Source: Haloechinothrix sp033042135 (lineage in GTDB: Bacteria; Actinomycetota; Actinomycetes; Mycobacteriales; Pseudonocardiaceae). From it: DNA of 64,000 nucleotides. The stretch covers positions 78,544-142,543 of the forward strand of contig NZ_WBXM01000011.1 of assembly GCF_033042135.1 (NCBI RefSeq), in the 5' to 3' direction. The notes under the pieces were generated by a model. The model was not told the DNA's origin and did not search any database. It saw only the letters and a program-made list of their open reading frames with translations. The position numbers and the translations under genes are program-made. This document shows positions 42,310 through 50,978 of the stretch, in pieces; position 1 is the first letter of the stretch, and each line of letters begins with the position of its first letter.

Positions 42310-43419
42310 GTGGCTGGTGAACCGGTCCGGCTGTTCCTCTGCGGCGACGTGATGCTCGGGCGGGGCATCGACCAGATCCTGCCCTATCCCGGCGAAGCCG
42401 AGCTGCGGGAAAGCTACGTGCGAGATGCCGCGCACTACGTGCGTGCCGCCGAACGCCACGCCGGGCCGCTACCGGGACATCCCGGGTTCGCGTGGCCATG
42501 GGGCGAGGCGCTTGCCGAGATCGACACGCGCGCGCCGCACGTGCGGGTGATCAACCTGGAGAACGCCGTCACCCGCGCGAGGTCCTTCTTGCCGGGTAAA
42601 TCGGTGCACTACCGGATGAACCCGGACAACATACCCAGCCTTCAGGCGGTGCGCCCCGATGCCTGCGTGCTGGCCAACAACCACATCCTCGACTTCGGGG
42701 CGCGGGGGCTGCGCGAAACTCTCGCCACGCTGCGCGGTGCCGGGCTGCCCTACGCGGGTGCGGGAACCGACGCCGCTTCGGCACGCGCGGCCGTCACCGC
42801 CGATCTCGGCGCACTCGGCCGGGTCGTCGTCGCGGGTTACGGGGCAGGGTGCAGCGGGATCCCCGACAGCTGGGCCGCTACGGCACACCGTCCGGGTGTC
42901 AACATGCTGCCCGACCTGTCCGCTGCCACGGCCGCCTCTGTCGTCGACGGTCTCGCGGAGACTTCCGGTCCCGAGGACGTGGTTGTGGCCTCGATCCACT
43001 GGGGATCGAACTGGGGCTATGAGATCCCCCGCGCGCAGGTCCGCTTCGCGCACCGGCTCGTCGACGGAGGAGTGGACATCGTCCACGGCCACTCCTCGCA
43101 TCACCCACGGGGCATCGAGATCTACCGCGGCCGGTTGATCCTGTACGGCTGCGGCGACTGCGTGAACGACTACGAGGGGATCCCCGGGCACGACAACTAC
43201 CGTGACGTGCTGCGCCTGCTCTACTTCGCCGATCTCGAACCCCGCAACGGGCGGCTGCGGCACCTGCGGATGGTGCCGCTGCGCTCGCACCGATTGCGGC
43301 TGCGGCGCGCCACACCCGAGGAGACCCGCTGGCTGCACCGGGCACTCAGCGAAGCAAGCGCCGCCTTCCGAACGCGGGTACAGCTCGACGACGACGGAAC
43401 CCTGAGTATCACCGGTTGA
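42310..43419 (+). CDS. CapA family (PgsA-like) protein
   Basis: 369 residues. The metallophosphatase-like CapA fold shows LFLCGDVMLGRGID, INLENAVTRARSFLPGKS, ACVLANNHILDFGARGLR, VASIHWGSNWGYEIP and DIVHGHSSHHPRGIEIY. Asp, Asn and His residues of a dimetal site are all present. CapA homologues take part in poly-gamma-glutamate or surface-polymer metabolism, but no capBC genes are here, so another substrate is likely. It lacks a TM anchor. The downstream frame stays open past the TGA stop. Confidence 0.88.
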   Translation: MAGEPVRLFLCGDVMLGRGIDQILPYPGEAELRESYVRDAAHYVRAAERHAGPLPGHPGFAWPWGEALAEIDTRAPHVRVINLENAVTRARSFLPGKSVHYRMNPDNIPSLQAVRPDACVLANNHILDFGARGLRETLATLRGAGLPYAGAGTDAASARAAVTADLGALGRVVVAGYGAGCSGIPDSWAATAHRPGVNMLPDLSAATAASVVDGLAETSGPEDVVVASIHWGSNWGYEIPRAQVRFAHRLVDGGVDIVHGHSSHHPRGIEIYRGRLILYGCGDCVNDYEGIPGHDNYRDVLRLLYFADLEPRNGRLRHLRMVPLRSHRLRLRRATPEETRWLHRALSEASAAFRTRVQLDDDGTLSITG

Positions 43420-43608
43420 ACGCCCCGTCCGAGCGCCCCGTCCGAGCGCTCCGGCGACGCCGCCTGGTTCGACGTCGGCCGCGGGGTGATCCCCCATGCA
43501 CTCGATCGGGTAACGCACAGTATCGTCGACGGGCTGTTGCGACCCGGTGACCCCGGCGTGACCCCGGATGAGGTGACCGGGCAGGTGCTGCGGCGACGAC
43601 CACGCTGA
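43420..43608 (+). pseudogene. In-frame coding-like tail after the CapA stop
   Basis: After the CapA TGA (43417-43419) the same frame continues for 62 codons to TGA 43608. The peptide (SGDAAWFDVGRGVIPHALDR, VTHSIVDGLLRPGDPG, VTPDEVTGQVLRRRPR) is protein-like with GC-rich third positions. There is no good start or ribosome site of its own. It is either the relic of a gene truncated at its 5' end or a readthrough extension. I do not recognise the family. Confidence 0.4.
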
Positions 43609-43647
43609 GCACTGTGCTGACGACAAGGAAGGTCAAGGAGCCGTTGT

Positions 43648-45186
43648 ATGGCACATGAGGTCCGCGAACAATGGGCCACGCGCGCGGGGTTCCTCCTCGC
43701 CGCGATCGGATCCGCCATCGGTCTGGGTAATATCTGGCGATTCCCCTATATCGCCTATGACAGTGGCGGGGGCGCCTTTCTCGTTCCCTACCTGGTGGCG
43801 CTGCTGACCGCGGGGATCCCGCTACTCATCCTGGAGTACACGCTCGGCAACAAGTACCGCGGCTCTCCCCCGATCGCGTTCCTCCGGATGTCCCGGCCCA
43901 CCCAGGTGCTGGGCTGGTGGCAGCTGGCCATCTGCTTCGTGATCGCCACCTACTACGCGGTGATCATCGCCTGGGCGGTGCGCTTCACCGGGTTCTCCTT
44001 CCAGCAGCAGTGGGGTGACGACCCGGAGGCGTTCCTGATGGGGGACTTCCTCCAGCGCGCCGAGGAGCCCGGGCTGATGCCGGACTACGTCGCCGGGGTG
44101 TTCTGGCCGCTGGTGGCCGTCTGGGTCGTCACGCTGGGCGTGCTGGCGCTCGGTGTGCGGCGCGGCATCGAGCGGGCGAACAAGATCTTCATTCCGCTGC
44201 TGGTGGTGCTGTTCGTCATCCTCGTGGGACGCGCGCTGACCCTGCCTGGCGCGGTCTCCGGACTGGACGCGCTGTTCTCCCCCGACTGGTCGGCCATCGC
44301 CGACGGTACGGTGTGGGTCGCCGCCTACGGGCAGATCTTCTTCTCGCTGTCCATCGGTTTCGGCATCATGATCACCTACGCCTCCTACCTGCGCCGCCGC
44401 ACCGACCTCACCGGATCGGCGCTGGTGGCGGGCTTCGCGAACAGTTCCTTCGAGCTGCTGGCGGGTATCGGCGTGTTCGCCACGCTGGGCTTCATGGCTT
44501 TTACTGCCGGGATCGCGCTGGACGAGGTCGCCACCGACGGCATCGGCCTGGCCTTCGTGGCCTTCCCGGAGATCATCTCCAACATGCCAGCGGGTTCGCT
44601 GTTCGGTGTGCTGTTCTTCGGCGCGCTCGTGGTGGCCGGGCTGTCCTCACTGATCAGCATCGTGCAGGTGGTCATCGCCGGGGTGCGGGACCGTACCGGT
44701 ATGGGCAGGGTGCCTGCCGTGCTGTGTGTCGGCGGGGCCACCGCCCTTGCCTCGGTGGTGCTGTTCCCGACCACCAACGGGCTGTACCTGCTGGATGCCG
44801 CCGACCGCTTCATCAACCAGTACGGCATCGCGCTGGCGGGACTCATCGTGGTCGTCGTGGTGTCCTGGGTGCTGCGGAAGCTCCCCGCACTGCAGCACCA
44901 CGCCGATGCGTCCTCCGCTGTACGCCTCGGCTGGTGGTGGCGCCTCGCGCTCGGGGTGATCACCCCGATCGTACTGGGCTGGATGATGTGGGACAGCCTG
45001 CGCACGGAGCTTGCCGAGAACTACGAGGGATACCCGACCTGGTTCCTGCTCGTCGCCGGGTGGGGCGTGGCCATCGGCGCCATTGTCGTCGGCGTGATCC
45101 TGTCGTTGCTGCCGTGGAAGCGCGGCGGCGATAACGGCACCACCAGCGGCGCCGCCACCGACGAGAAGTCGAAAGCGAGTAACTGA
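43648..45186 (+). CDS. metP: Methionine/alanine sodium symporter, NSS family large subunit
   Basis: 512 residues with 11-12 TM helices. The NSS signature TM1 reads RAGFLLAAIGSAIGLGNIWR, followed by FPYIAYDSGGGAFLVPYLVA. Other sodium-site regions are SLSIGFGIMITYASYLRR and LFFGALVVAGLSSLISIVQV. The N-terminal Arg and Trp gate residues (NIWRFPY) are present. A tiny second gene follows with a 1-nt overlap (TGATG), as in MetPS of corynebacteria, which imports methionine and alanine with sodium. AAGGAG precedes the ATG. Confidence 0.92.
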   Translation: MAHEVREQWATRAGFLLAAIGSAIGLGNIWRFPYIAYDSGGGAFLVPYLVALLTAGIPLLILEYTLGNKYRGSPPIAFLRMSRPTQVLGWWQLAICFVIATYYAVIIAWAVRFTGFSFQQQWGDDPEAFLMGDFLQRAEEPGLMPDYVAGVFWPLVAVWVVTLGVLALGVRRGIERANKIFIPLLVVLFVILVGRALTLPGAVSGLDALFSPDWSAIADGTVWVAAYGQIFFSLSIGFGIMITYASYLRRRTDLTGSALVAGFANSSFELLAGIGVFATLGFMAFTAGIALDEVATDGIGLAFVAFPEIISNMPAGSLFGVLFFGALVVAGLSSLISIVQVVIAGVRDRTGMGRVPAVLCVGGATALASVVLFPTTNGLYLLDAADRFINQYGIALAGLIVVVVVSWVLRKLPALQHHADASSAVRLGWWWRLALGVITPIVLGWMMWDSLRTELAENYEGYPTWFLLVAGWGVAIGAIVVGVILSLLPWKRGGDNGTTSGAATDEKSKASN

Positions 45187-45350
45187 TGTCGATCGACGCC
45201 ATCATCATGTTCATCGTCGCGATCGCCCTGATCTGGGGTGGTCTCGCGATGGCCATCATCAAACTGCGCCAGCACACCGATCCCCCGGCCGATCCCGACG
45301 ACCCGGATGGCGCCGCGGGCTCGGAGAACCCCGGCGGTTCCCGAGGCTGA
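45186..45350 (+). CDS. metS: MetS-like small subunit of the NSS transporter
   Basis: 54 residues: one TM helix (AIIMFIVAIALIWGGLAMAI, then IKLRQH) and an acidic, Pro/Asp-rich tail. Size, position and the TGATG coupling to the large subunit match the MetS family, which is required for transport in Corynebacterium. Assignment rests on context and topology. Confidence 0.85.
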   Translation: MSIDAIIMFIVAIALIWGGLAMAIIKLRQHTDPPADPDDPDGAAGSENPGGSRG

Positions 45351-45362
45351 CACGCGGGCGGC

Positions 45363-45423
45363 GGGCGAGCCGAAGGACTCCTCGGATACTGGATATGTAC
45401 CGAAGGAGTCCTTCGGCTCGCCC
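45363..45423. terminator. Bidirectional terminator with 20-bp arms
   Basis: GGGCGAGCCGAAGGACTCCT (45363-45382) pairs perfectly with 45404-45423 around a 21-nt loop. It separates the convergent metS and LLM oxidoreductase genes. The CGAAGGA/TCCTTCG core makes a very stable stem. Confidence 0.88.
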
Positions 45424-45434
45424 ACCCCTGCCGG

Positions 45435-46424
45435 TCAGCCAGCGAGCTTGGCCAGCAGCTCGTAGGAGCGGCGGCGGTCGGCGTGGTCATACACCATGGT
45501 CGTCACCATGAGCTCGTCGGCGCCGGTGTCGGCAAGCAACGAATCCAGCTTCGCCCTGACCGTGTCCTGGCTACCGATGAAGCCGGTGTCCAGGCGTTTG
45601 TCCACGTACTCCTTGGCTGCCGCGCTCGCGGCCATACCGCTGGCTGCCTTCGGGCTCGGCAACGGGATCGGCCGGCCCCGCCGCAGGCTCAGGTGACCCA
45701 CCAGGCTCGGCAGCGCCAGCTCGCGAGCGCGTTCGTCGGTGTCGGCGCAGACCACCGAAACCCCGAGCATCACGTGCGGCCGCTCGCACGCGCTCGATGG
45801 GCGGAACGCGTCCCGGTAGGCGCGCAGTGCGGGCTCGGTATTCCTGGCGCTGAAGTGGTGCGCGAAGGCGAACGGCAGGCCCAGCCTGCCCGCCAGCGTG
45901 GCGCTGAAATCGCTGGATCCCAGCAGCCACACCGGCGGTTCGTTGCCGGGGGCGGTCACCGCGTTGACCGCCCTGCCGGGATCCGGCCGGAAATACGCCG
46001 TGAGCTCGTTGAGCTGTTGCGGGAAGTCGTCGGCGCCGCGGGTGCCGCGCACAGCCATGGCCGTCCGAGGGTCGGTCCCCGGTGCGCGCCCGATCCCCAG
46101 GTCGATCCGGCCCGGATGCAGCGCCTCCAACGTGCCGAACTGCTCGGCGACGATCAGTGGGGCGTGGTTCGGCAGCATGACGCCGCCGGAGCCGACCCTG
46201 ATCCGTTCCGTCGCGGCTGCCACCTCCGCGATCAGCACCGGCGTCGCGGTGCTGGCGATGCCAGGTAGGTTGTAGTGCTCCGCGACCCAGTACCGGTGGA
46301 AGCCGAGGGCGTCGGTGTGACGCGCGAGGTCCAGCGTGTTCCGCAGCGATTGCCGTGCGCTGCCGTCCTCGGTGACCGGCGCCAGGTCGAGCACGGACAG
46401 CGGTACGTCGGAAAGTCCAGTCAC
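45435..46424 (-). CDS. LLM-class flavin/F420-dependent oxidoreductase
   Basis: 329 residues, a luciferase-like TIM barrel of the group-1 family. It begins VTGLSDVPLSVLDLAPVTED, then GFHRYWVAEHYNLPGIASTA, RIRVGSGGVMLPNHAPLIVA, EQFGTLEALHPGRIDLGIGR and PGTDP, and ends with the GSQDTVRAKLDSLL cofactor-gating helix. Substrate and flavin type are unknown. GTG 46424 starts the conserved region; the open frame extends far upstream but is antisense to the LuxR gene. Confidence 0.9.
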   Translation of the reverse strand: MTGLSDVPLSVLDLAPVTEDGSARQSLRNTLDLARHTDALGFHRYWVAEHYNLPGIASTATPVLIAEVAAATERIRVGSGGVMLPNHAPLIVAEQFGTLEALHPGRIDLGIGRAPGTDPRTAMAVRGTRGADDFPQQLNELTAYFRPDPGRAVNAVTAPGNEPPVWLLGSSDFSATLAGRLGLPFAFAHHFSARNTEPALRAYRDAFRPSSACERPHVMLGVSVVCADTDERARELALPSLVGHLSLRRGRPIPLPSPKAASGMAASAAAKEYVDKRLDTGFIGSQDTVRAKLDSLLADTGADELMVTTMVYDHADRRRSYELLAKLAG

Positions 46425-46604
46425 ATCCGGGTGCAACGTCGAGCGCGGAGCACCCGCTTCCCGCGCCCGCCGGATCGTGGCGATCTTCACCGCGACCCGG
46501 CGGCACGGCCCACGCCACCGGTGACCCACCCCGAGCGCGCGACGCGGCGTTGACAGGCCGTTACGATCGAAGCCATCGAGGCACAATCCCGGCAAGGACA
46601 TCCG

Positions 46605-47591
46605 ATGCCCGACGATCAGCTGGAGGCCCACCTCCAGCGGCTCGGGCTGGAACACCGCGTCGTCGAGCTCTACACGCGGTTGCTGCAGCTCGGGCCTGCC
46701 GACCACCAGCAGCTGGCCGAGGCGTTGGGGACGCCGGTGGCCGAGGTCCAGGAGCGGCTCGGGCTGCTGCACGACATCGGCCTGGTCACCGACACCGGAT
46801 CGGACGGTGGTCAAGCCGCCCCCGTGGACCCCACGGCAGGCTTGCAGCGGCTCGCCCGTGCCCGCGAATCCGAGCTCCGCGCGGCCGAGGTCGCGGCGGT
46901 GAACGCTTACCGTTCGTTCAAGCGCTCGGTCTGGCAACACAACACCCCGGACGATCTCGTGGAGGTCATCACCGCCCCGCACGTGGCCAACCGGGTCGAG
47001 CTCGAGGAACGCGCCGCCGAGCGGGAGGTGCTGCGGTTCGACTCGCCCCCCTATTCCACGCCCTCCGGGCCGAACGAGGTCGAGGTGGCCAACCTCCGTC
47101 GTGGTGTGACCTACCGGGTGGTGTACGCCCGCGCCGCGGTGTGGCAGCCGGACTACTACTCGTCGAACATCCAGCCGTGCATCTCGGCGGGTGAACAGGC
47201 ACGGGTGCTGCCGAGCGTGCCGGTCAAGCTCAGCATCTACGACGGCAGGCTCGCGATGGTCTCGCTGTCCGAGACCGGGGCCGACCTCAACCGGTCCATG
47301 CTGCTGGTGCGGCAGTCCAGCCTGCTCGACGCGTTGCACGGGCTGTTCGAGACATCGTGGCGCGCGGCACTACCGATGCATCTGGGCAGCAAGGAGCCGT
47401 CCACCCTCCGGCCGATCGAGCGGCGGATCATCGAACTGCTCGCCAGCGGCATCACCGACGCCGGCATCGCCGAGATCCTCGGCATCAGCCGAAGGACGCT
47501 CTCCCGCCACATCGAGAGCCTCACCACCCGGGCAGGGGTGGTCAGCCGGTTCCAGCTCGCGGTCTACGCCTGCCGCCACGGGTGGATCTGA
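46605..47591 (+). CDS. TrmB-like/LuxR-type transcriptional regulator
   Basis: 328 residues. The N-terminal region 15-70 (VVELYTRLLQLGPADHQQLA, EALGTPVAEVQERLGLLHDI) is a TrmB-like winged helix. The C-terminal region 265-328 is a LuxR helix-turn-helix (IERRIIELLASGITDAGIAE, ILGISRRTLSRHIESLTTRA). The middle is a phospholipase-D-like sensor fold common in actinobacterial members. Ligand and target are unknown. AAGGA precedes ATG 46605. It is divergent from the LLM oxidoreductase. Confidence 0.88.
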   Translation: MPDDQLEAHLQRLGLEHRVVELYTRLLQLGPADHQQLAEALGTPVAEVQERLGLLHDIGLVTDTGSDGGQAAPVDPTAGLQRLARARESELRAAEVAAVNAYRSFKRSVWQHNTPDDLVEVITAPHVANRVELEERAAEREVLRFDSPPYSTPSGPNEVEVANLRRGVTYRVVYARAAVWQPDYYSSNIQPCISAGEQARVLPSVPVKLSIYDGRLAMVSLSETGADLNRSMLLVRQSSLLDALHGLFETSWRAALPMHLGSKEPSTLRPIERRIIELLASGITDAGIAEILGISRRTLSRHIESLTTRAGVVSRFQLAVYACRHGWI

Positions 47592-47617
47592 TCGATCACC
47601 GCACGGTGGGTGGTCGA

Positions 47618-47629
47618 TAGGGTGAGGCC
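47618..47629 (+). promoter_or_regulatory. -10 box placed for a leaderless transcript
   Basis: TAGGGT at 47618-47623 is exactly -12 to -7 before ATG 47630. Confidence 0.5.
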
Positions 47630-48226
47630 ATGTCTCGCCTGACCCGAGCGGAAAGCCAAGCACGGACCCGTGAGCAACTCGTCGCTACCGCGAAGGAGTT
47701 GTTCCTCGCCGAGGGGTACTGGGCCACGTCCCTGGAGAAAGTCGCCGAAGCCGCTGGCTACTCCAAGGGCGCGGTGTACTCGAACTTCCGGAACAAGGAC
47801 GAGCTCTGCCTCGCGGTGCTCGATGCGATCCACGCCGAACAGGCGTCGCGGATCGGGCGTGCGATCGCGGGCAAGCACACCCTGGAAGATCTGCTCGACG
47901 GGTTCGAGCGGTGGGCCGAGGAAACCATCGGCGACCAGCGCTGGACCGCGCTGGAAGTGGAGTTCGCCACCAACGTCCGCCGGGACGAGCGGCTCCGCGA
48001 CGAGCTCGCACGCCGCGATCTGGCCATCCGCGAAGGGTTGGCGGAGCTCATCACGTCCTCCCTCGAGGAGTTCGACGTCGAGCTGCCGATGCCCGCCGAC
48101 GACGTGGCGACCGCGCTGCTGAGCCTCGGTATCGGTCTCGGGGTGCAGCGCGCCATCGATCCCGGCATACCGGTGCGGGTGCTGACCAACACCATGCGTG
48201 CCATGCTCGGGCTGCCGCAACGGTGA
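47630..48226 (+). CDS. TetR family regulator
   Basis: 198 residues. The helix-turn-helix is LVATAKELFLAEGYWATSLE, KVAEAAGYSKGAVYSNFRNK, DELCLAVL. The effector domain contains RWTALEVEFATNVRRDERLR, a pattern of regulators near drug or lipid genes. There is no adjacent divergent target. It is probably transcribed alone from the leaderless promoter and converges on the second TetR gene. Confidence 0.92.
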   Translation: MSRLTRAESQARTREQLVATAKELFLAEGYWATSLEKVAEAAGYSKGAVYSNFRNKDELCLAVLDAIHAEQASRIGRAIAGKHTLEDLLDGFERWAEETIGDQRWTALEVEFATNVRRDERLRDELARRDLAIREGLAELITSSLEEFDVELPMPADDVATALLSLGIGLGVQRAIDPGIPVRVLTNTMRAMLGLPQR

Positions 48227-48264
48227 GCCGCGCGGCGGGCGGGCGTCTCGGCGCGCGCCGGTAG

Positions 48265-48897
48265 TCAGCCGGTGTCGGCGACGGCCGCGCTCAAGGCGGG
48301 TTCGATCAGCGCGCTCCACTGCTTGGCGATCTTGCGCCGCCGTGCCGAGTCGTCACTGAGCAGGTTCGCCAGTCCGAGGCCGCGCGCCAGGTCCAGGGTG
48401 GCTTGCACAGTCTCCCGCACCCCGGGAACGGTCTCGTCAACGCCGAACAACGCCACCGCCGTCCGGTGCGCTTCCCTACCCACCTGCGCTTCCAGCGGGC
48501 GTACCAGCGCGCCCAGCTGCTGGTCGGTGGACGCGGCGACCCACAGGTGCAGCGCCGCCCGGAACGTCGGTCCCGTGTAGAGGTCCAGCAGCATCTCCAC
48601 CACCACCTCGGTGCGCAGCGGCCCGGCGGGCAGCGAGGACGCCTTGTCAGCCAGCTCGCTGACCTGTACCTCGGAGATATGCTGCACGGCCGCGCTGACC
48701 AGATCCTCCCGCGTCGGGAAGTGGTGTTGCGCCGCACCCCGGGACACGCCAGCGCGCTCGGCGACGACCGCGACGGTGGTCCGCGTCCACCCCAGCTCGG
48801 GCAGGCAGGATGCCGCCGCTTCCAGCAGCCTGCGGCGGGTCGTCCTGCTGCGCTCCTGCTGCGGTCTGCGCACCGCCTGCGGGTCGCTGACGCTCAT
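48265..48897 (-). CDS. TetR family regulator of the acyl-CoA operon
   Basis: 210 residues. The helix-turn-helix reads RRLLEAAASCLPELGWTRTT, VAVVAERAGVSRGAAQHHFP, TREDLVSAAVQH. The effector domain includes LLDLYTGPTFRAALHLWVAA, typical of this branch. ATG 48897 overlaps the SDR stop as ATGA, so it is the last gene of the seven-gene catabolic operon and the likely regulator of it, perhaps through the dyad at 58550-58571. Confidence 0.92.
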   Translation of the reverse strand: MSVSDPQAVRRPQQERSRTTRRRLLEAAASCLPELGWTRTTVAVVAERAGVSRGAAQHHFPTREDLVSAAVQHISEVQVSELADKASSLPAGPLRTEVVVEMLLDLYTGPTFRAALHLWVAASTDQQLGALVRPLEAQVGREAHRTAVALFGVDETVPGVRETVQATLDLARGLGLANLLSDDSARRRKIAKQWSALIEPALSAAVADTG

Positions 48898-49733
48898 GAC
48901 GCCGGTTCCACCCAGAAGTCCAGTTGCAGGTCCTCCTCCCGCTCGGCGAGCCGGTAGCGGGAGAAGTCCGTGACGCCTTCGGCCGCGAGTACCTCGTCGT
49001 CGATGAAGAACCGGCCGGTGACCTCGGTGCTGGGCTTGGTCAGCACCGCGTGGGCGGCGTCGGCCATGATCTCCGGGGAGCGGGACTGGGAGGCCAGCTC
49101 GGCACCGACCACGTTACGAATCGCGGCGGTGTCGATCGTGGTACGGGGCCACAGCGAGTTCGCCGCGATCCCGTCGGCGCGCAGCTCCTCCGACAATCCG
49201 AGCGTGACGAGGCTCATGCCGTACTTGGCGATGGTGTAGGCGGTGCCCACCGTGCCGAACCATTTCGGGTCGAGGCTGATGGGCGGGGACAACGTCAACA
49301 CGTGCGGGTTGGCGGCCTGGCGCAGGTACGGAATGCAGGACTGCGACAGCAGGAACGAGCCACGGGTGTTGATGTCCTGCATCAGGTCGTAGCGCTTCAT
49401 GCCGATGTGCTCGGTGGCGGTGAGATCGATGGCGCTGGCGTTGTTGACCACGATGTCGATACCGCCGAACCGTTCCACGACCTGCGCCACCGCCGAGCGC
49501 ACCGCCTCGTCGTCACGGATGTCGCCCACGATCGGCAACGCCTGCCCGCCTGCCTGCTCCACTTTCTCGGCCGCGGTGAAGATCGTGCCAGGGAGTTTCG
49601 GGTGGGGTTCGGCCGTCTTGGCGATCATCGCGACGTTCGCGCCGTCCGCGGCGGCACGCAGCGCGATGGCCTCGCCGATCCCCCTGCTTCCACCGGACAT
49701 GATCAGTGTCCGTCCTGCGAGCCCGCTCATCAC
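48894..49733 (-). CDS. SDR family NAD(P)-dependent oxidoreductase (HSDL2-like)
   Basis: 279 residues. Cofactor binding TLIMSGGSRGIGEAIALRAA is followed by NVAMIAKTAEPHPKLPGTIF, a segment typical of the HSDL2 group. Then come DIVVNNASAIDL and the catalytic Ser/Tyr/Lys region, LTLSPPISLDPKWFGTVGTA and YTIAKYGMSLV. It probably oxidises or reduces a hydroxyacyl intermediate of the operon pathway. GTG 49733 or ATG 49730 is the start. Confidence 0.9.
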   Translation of the reverse strand: MMSGLAGRTLIMSGGSRGIGEAIALRAAADGANVAMIAKTAEPHPKLPGTIFTAAEKVEQAGGQALPIVGDIRDDEAVRSAVAQVVERFGGIDIVVNNASAIDLTATEHIGMKRYDLMQDINTRGSFLLSQSCIPYLRQAANPHVLTLSPPISLDPKWFGTVGTAYTIAKYGMSLVTLGLSEELRADGIAANSLWPRTTIDTAAIRNVVGAELASQSRSPEIMADAAHAVLTKPSTEVTGRFFIDDEVLAAEGVTDFSRYRLAEREEDLQLDFWVEPAS

Positions 49734-49796
49734 CTTCGCCCTTTCGTGTCGACGCTTGTCTCCCTCGTCGACCGGTTCCTGCCTGCGCAGGAGCGG

Positions 49797-50978
49797 TCAG
49801 TAAGACTTGGGCAGGCCGAGGCTGTGCTGCGCGACGAAGTTCAACACCATCTCGCGGCTGACGGGAGCGATCCGGCCGACCCGTGTCGCAGCGATCATCG
49901 CACCCAGCCCGTACTCCCTCGCCAGCCCGTTCCCGCCGTGGGTCTGCACCGCCTGATCGACCGAGCGCACCGCCGCTTCGGCGGCGGCGTACTTCGCCAT
50001 GTTGGCGGCCTCGCCCGCTCCCATATCATCCCCAGCGTCGTACAGCGCGGCGGCCTTCTGGGTCATCAGCTTGGCCAGCTCGATCTCGATCTTGATCTCC
50101 GCGAGCGGGTGCGCGATGCCCTGGTGTGCCCCGATCGGGGTCCCCCATACCTCGCGCTGCTGGGCGTAGGCGGTGGCCCGGTCCAGCGCGAGCCTGGCGA
50201 TCCCCAGCGAGAACGCGGCTCCCATGATCCGTTCCGGGTTCAACCCGGCGAACAGCTGGGCGATGGCGGCGTCCTCCGAGCCAACCAGCGCGTTGGCAGG
50301 CAGCGAGATCTCGTCGAAGAACAGGCTGAACTGCTTGTCCGCCGACACCAGATCCATCTCGATCGGTTTGGCTTCCAGCCCGGGGCTGTCGGTGGGCACG
50401 ATGAACAGCGCCGGCTTGAGCTTGCCGGTCCGCGCATCCGTGGTCCGCGCCACCACCAGCACCGCGTCGGCCTCGTCCACCCCGGAGATGAACACCTTCT
50501 GGCCGGACAGCACCCAGCGGTCGGTCTCCCGGCGTGCGGTGGTCGTGATGTTGTGCGCGTTCGACCCCGCGTCCGGCTCGGTGATGGCGAACGCCATCCG
50601 GACCTCACCGGTGGCGAAACCGGGCAGCCAGGTGTTGCGCTGCGCATCTGTGCCGAACCGCGAGATCACCGTGGCGCAGATCGCGGGCGAGACCACCATC
50701 AGCAACATGGGTGTGCCCGCGGCGCAGAACTCCTCGCATACCGCGGCGAGGTCGCCGATGCCGCCCCCGCCGCCGCCGTATTCCTCCGGTACGGCGACCC
50801 CCATGTAACCGAGCTCGCCCGCGGCGTTCCACAACTCGTTGGTGTGCCCCCCGCTGCGTGCCTTGCCCAGGTAGTACTCGTGACCGTAGGAGCGTCCCAG
50901 CTCCGACACCGCCTGGCGCAGCGCCACCCGCTCCTCCGGTTCGGTGAAGAGCGGTCCCGCGCTCATGGCTGTACTCAT
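49797..50978 (-). CDS. Acyl-CoA dehydrogenase (second copy in operon)
   Basis: 393 residues. The family motifs MAFAITEPDAGSNAHNITTT, ADAVLVVARTTDA, GRIAPVSREMVLNF and NGLAREYGLGAMIAATR are all present. The catalytic Glu cannot be placed with confidence. Expected to introduce a 2,3-double bond into a branched or terpenoid acyl-CoA, with FAD. It is coupled to the biotin carboxylase gene (ATGA). Confidence 0.92.
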   Translation of the reverse strand: MSTAMSAGPLFTEPEERVALRQAVSELGRSYGHEYYLGKARSGGHTNELWNAAGELGYMGVAVPEEYGGGGGGIGDLAAVCEEFCAAGTPMLLMVVSPAICATVISRFGTDAQRNTWLPGFATGEVRMAFAITEPDAGSNAHNITTTARRETDRWVLSGQKVFISGVDEADAVLVVARTTDARTGKLKPALFIVPTDSPGLEAKPIEMDLVSADKQFSLFFDEISLPANALVGSEDAAIAQLFAGLNPERIMGAAFSLGIARLALDRATAYAQQREVWGTPIGAHQGIAHPLAEIKIEIELAKLMTQKAAALYDAGDDMGAGEAANMAKYAAAEAAVRSVDQAVQTHGGNGLAREYGLGAMIAATRVGRIAPVSREMVLNFVAQHSLGLPKSY

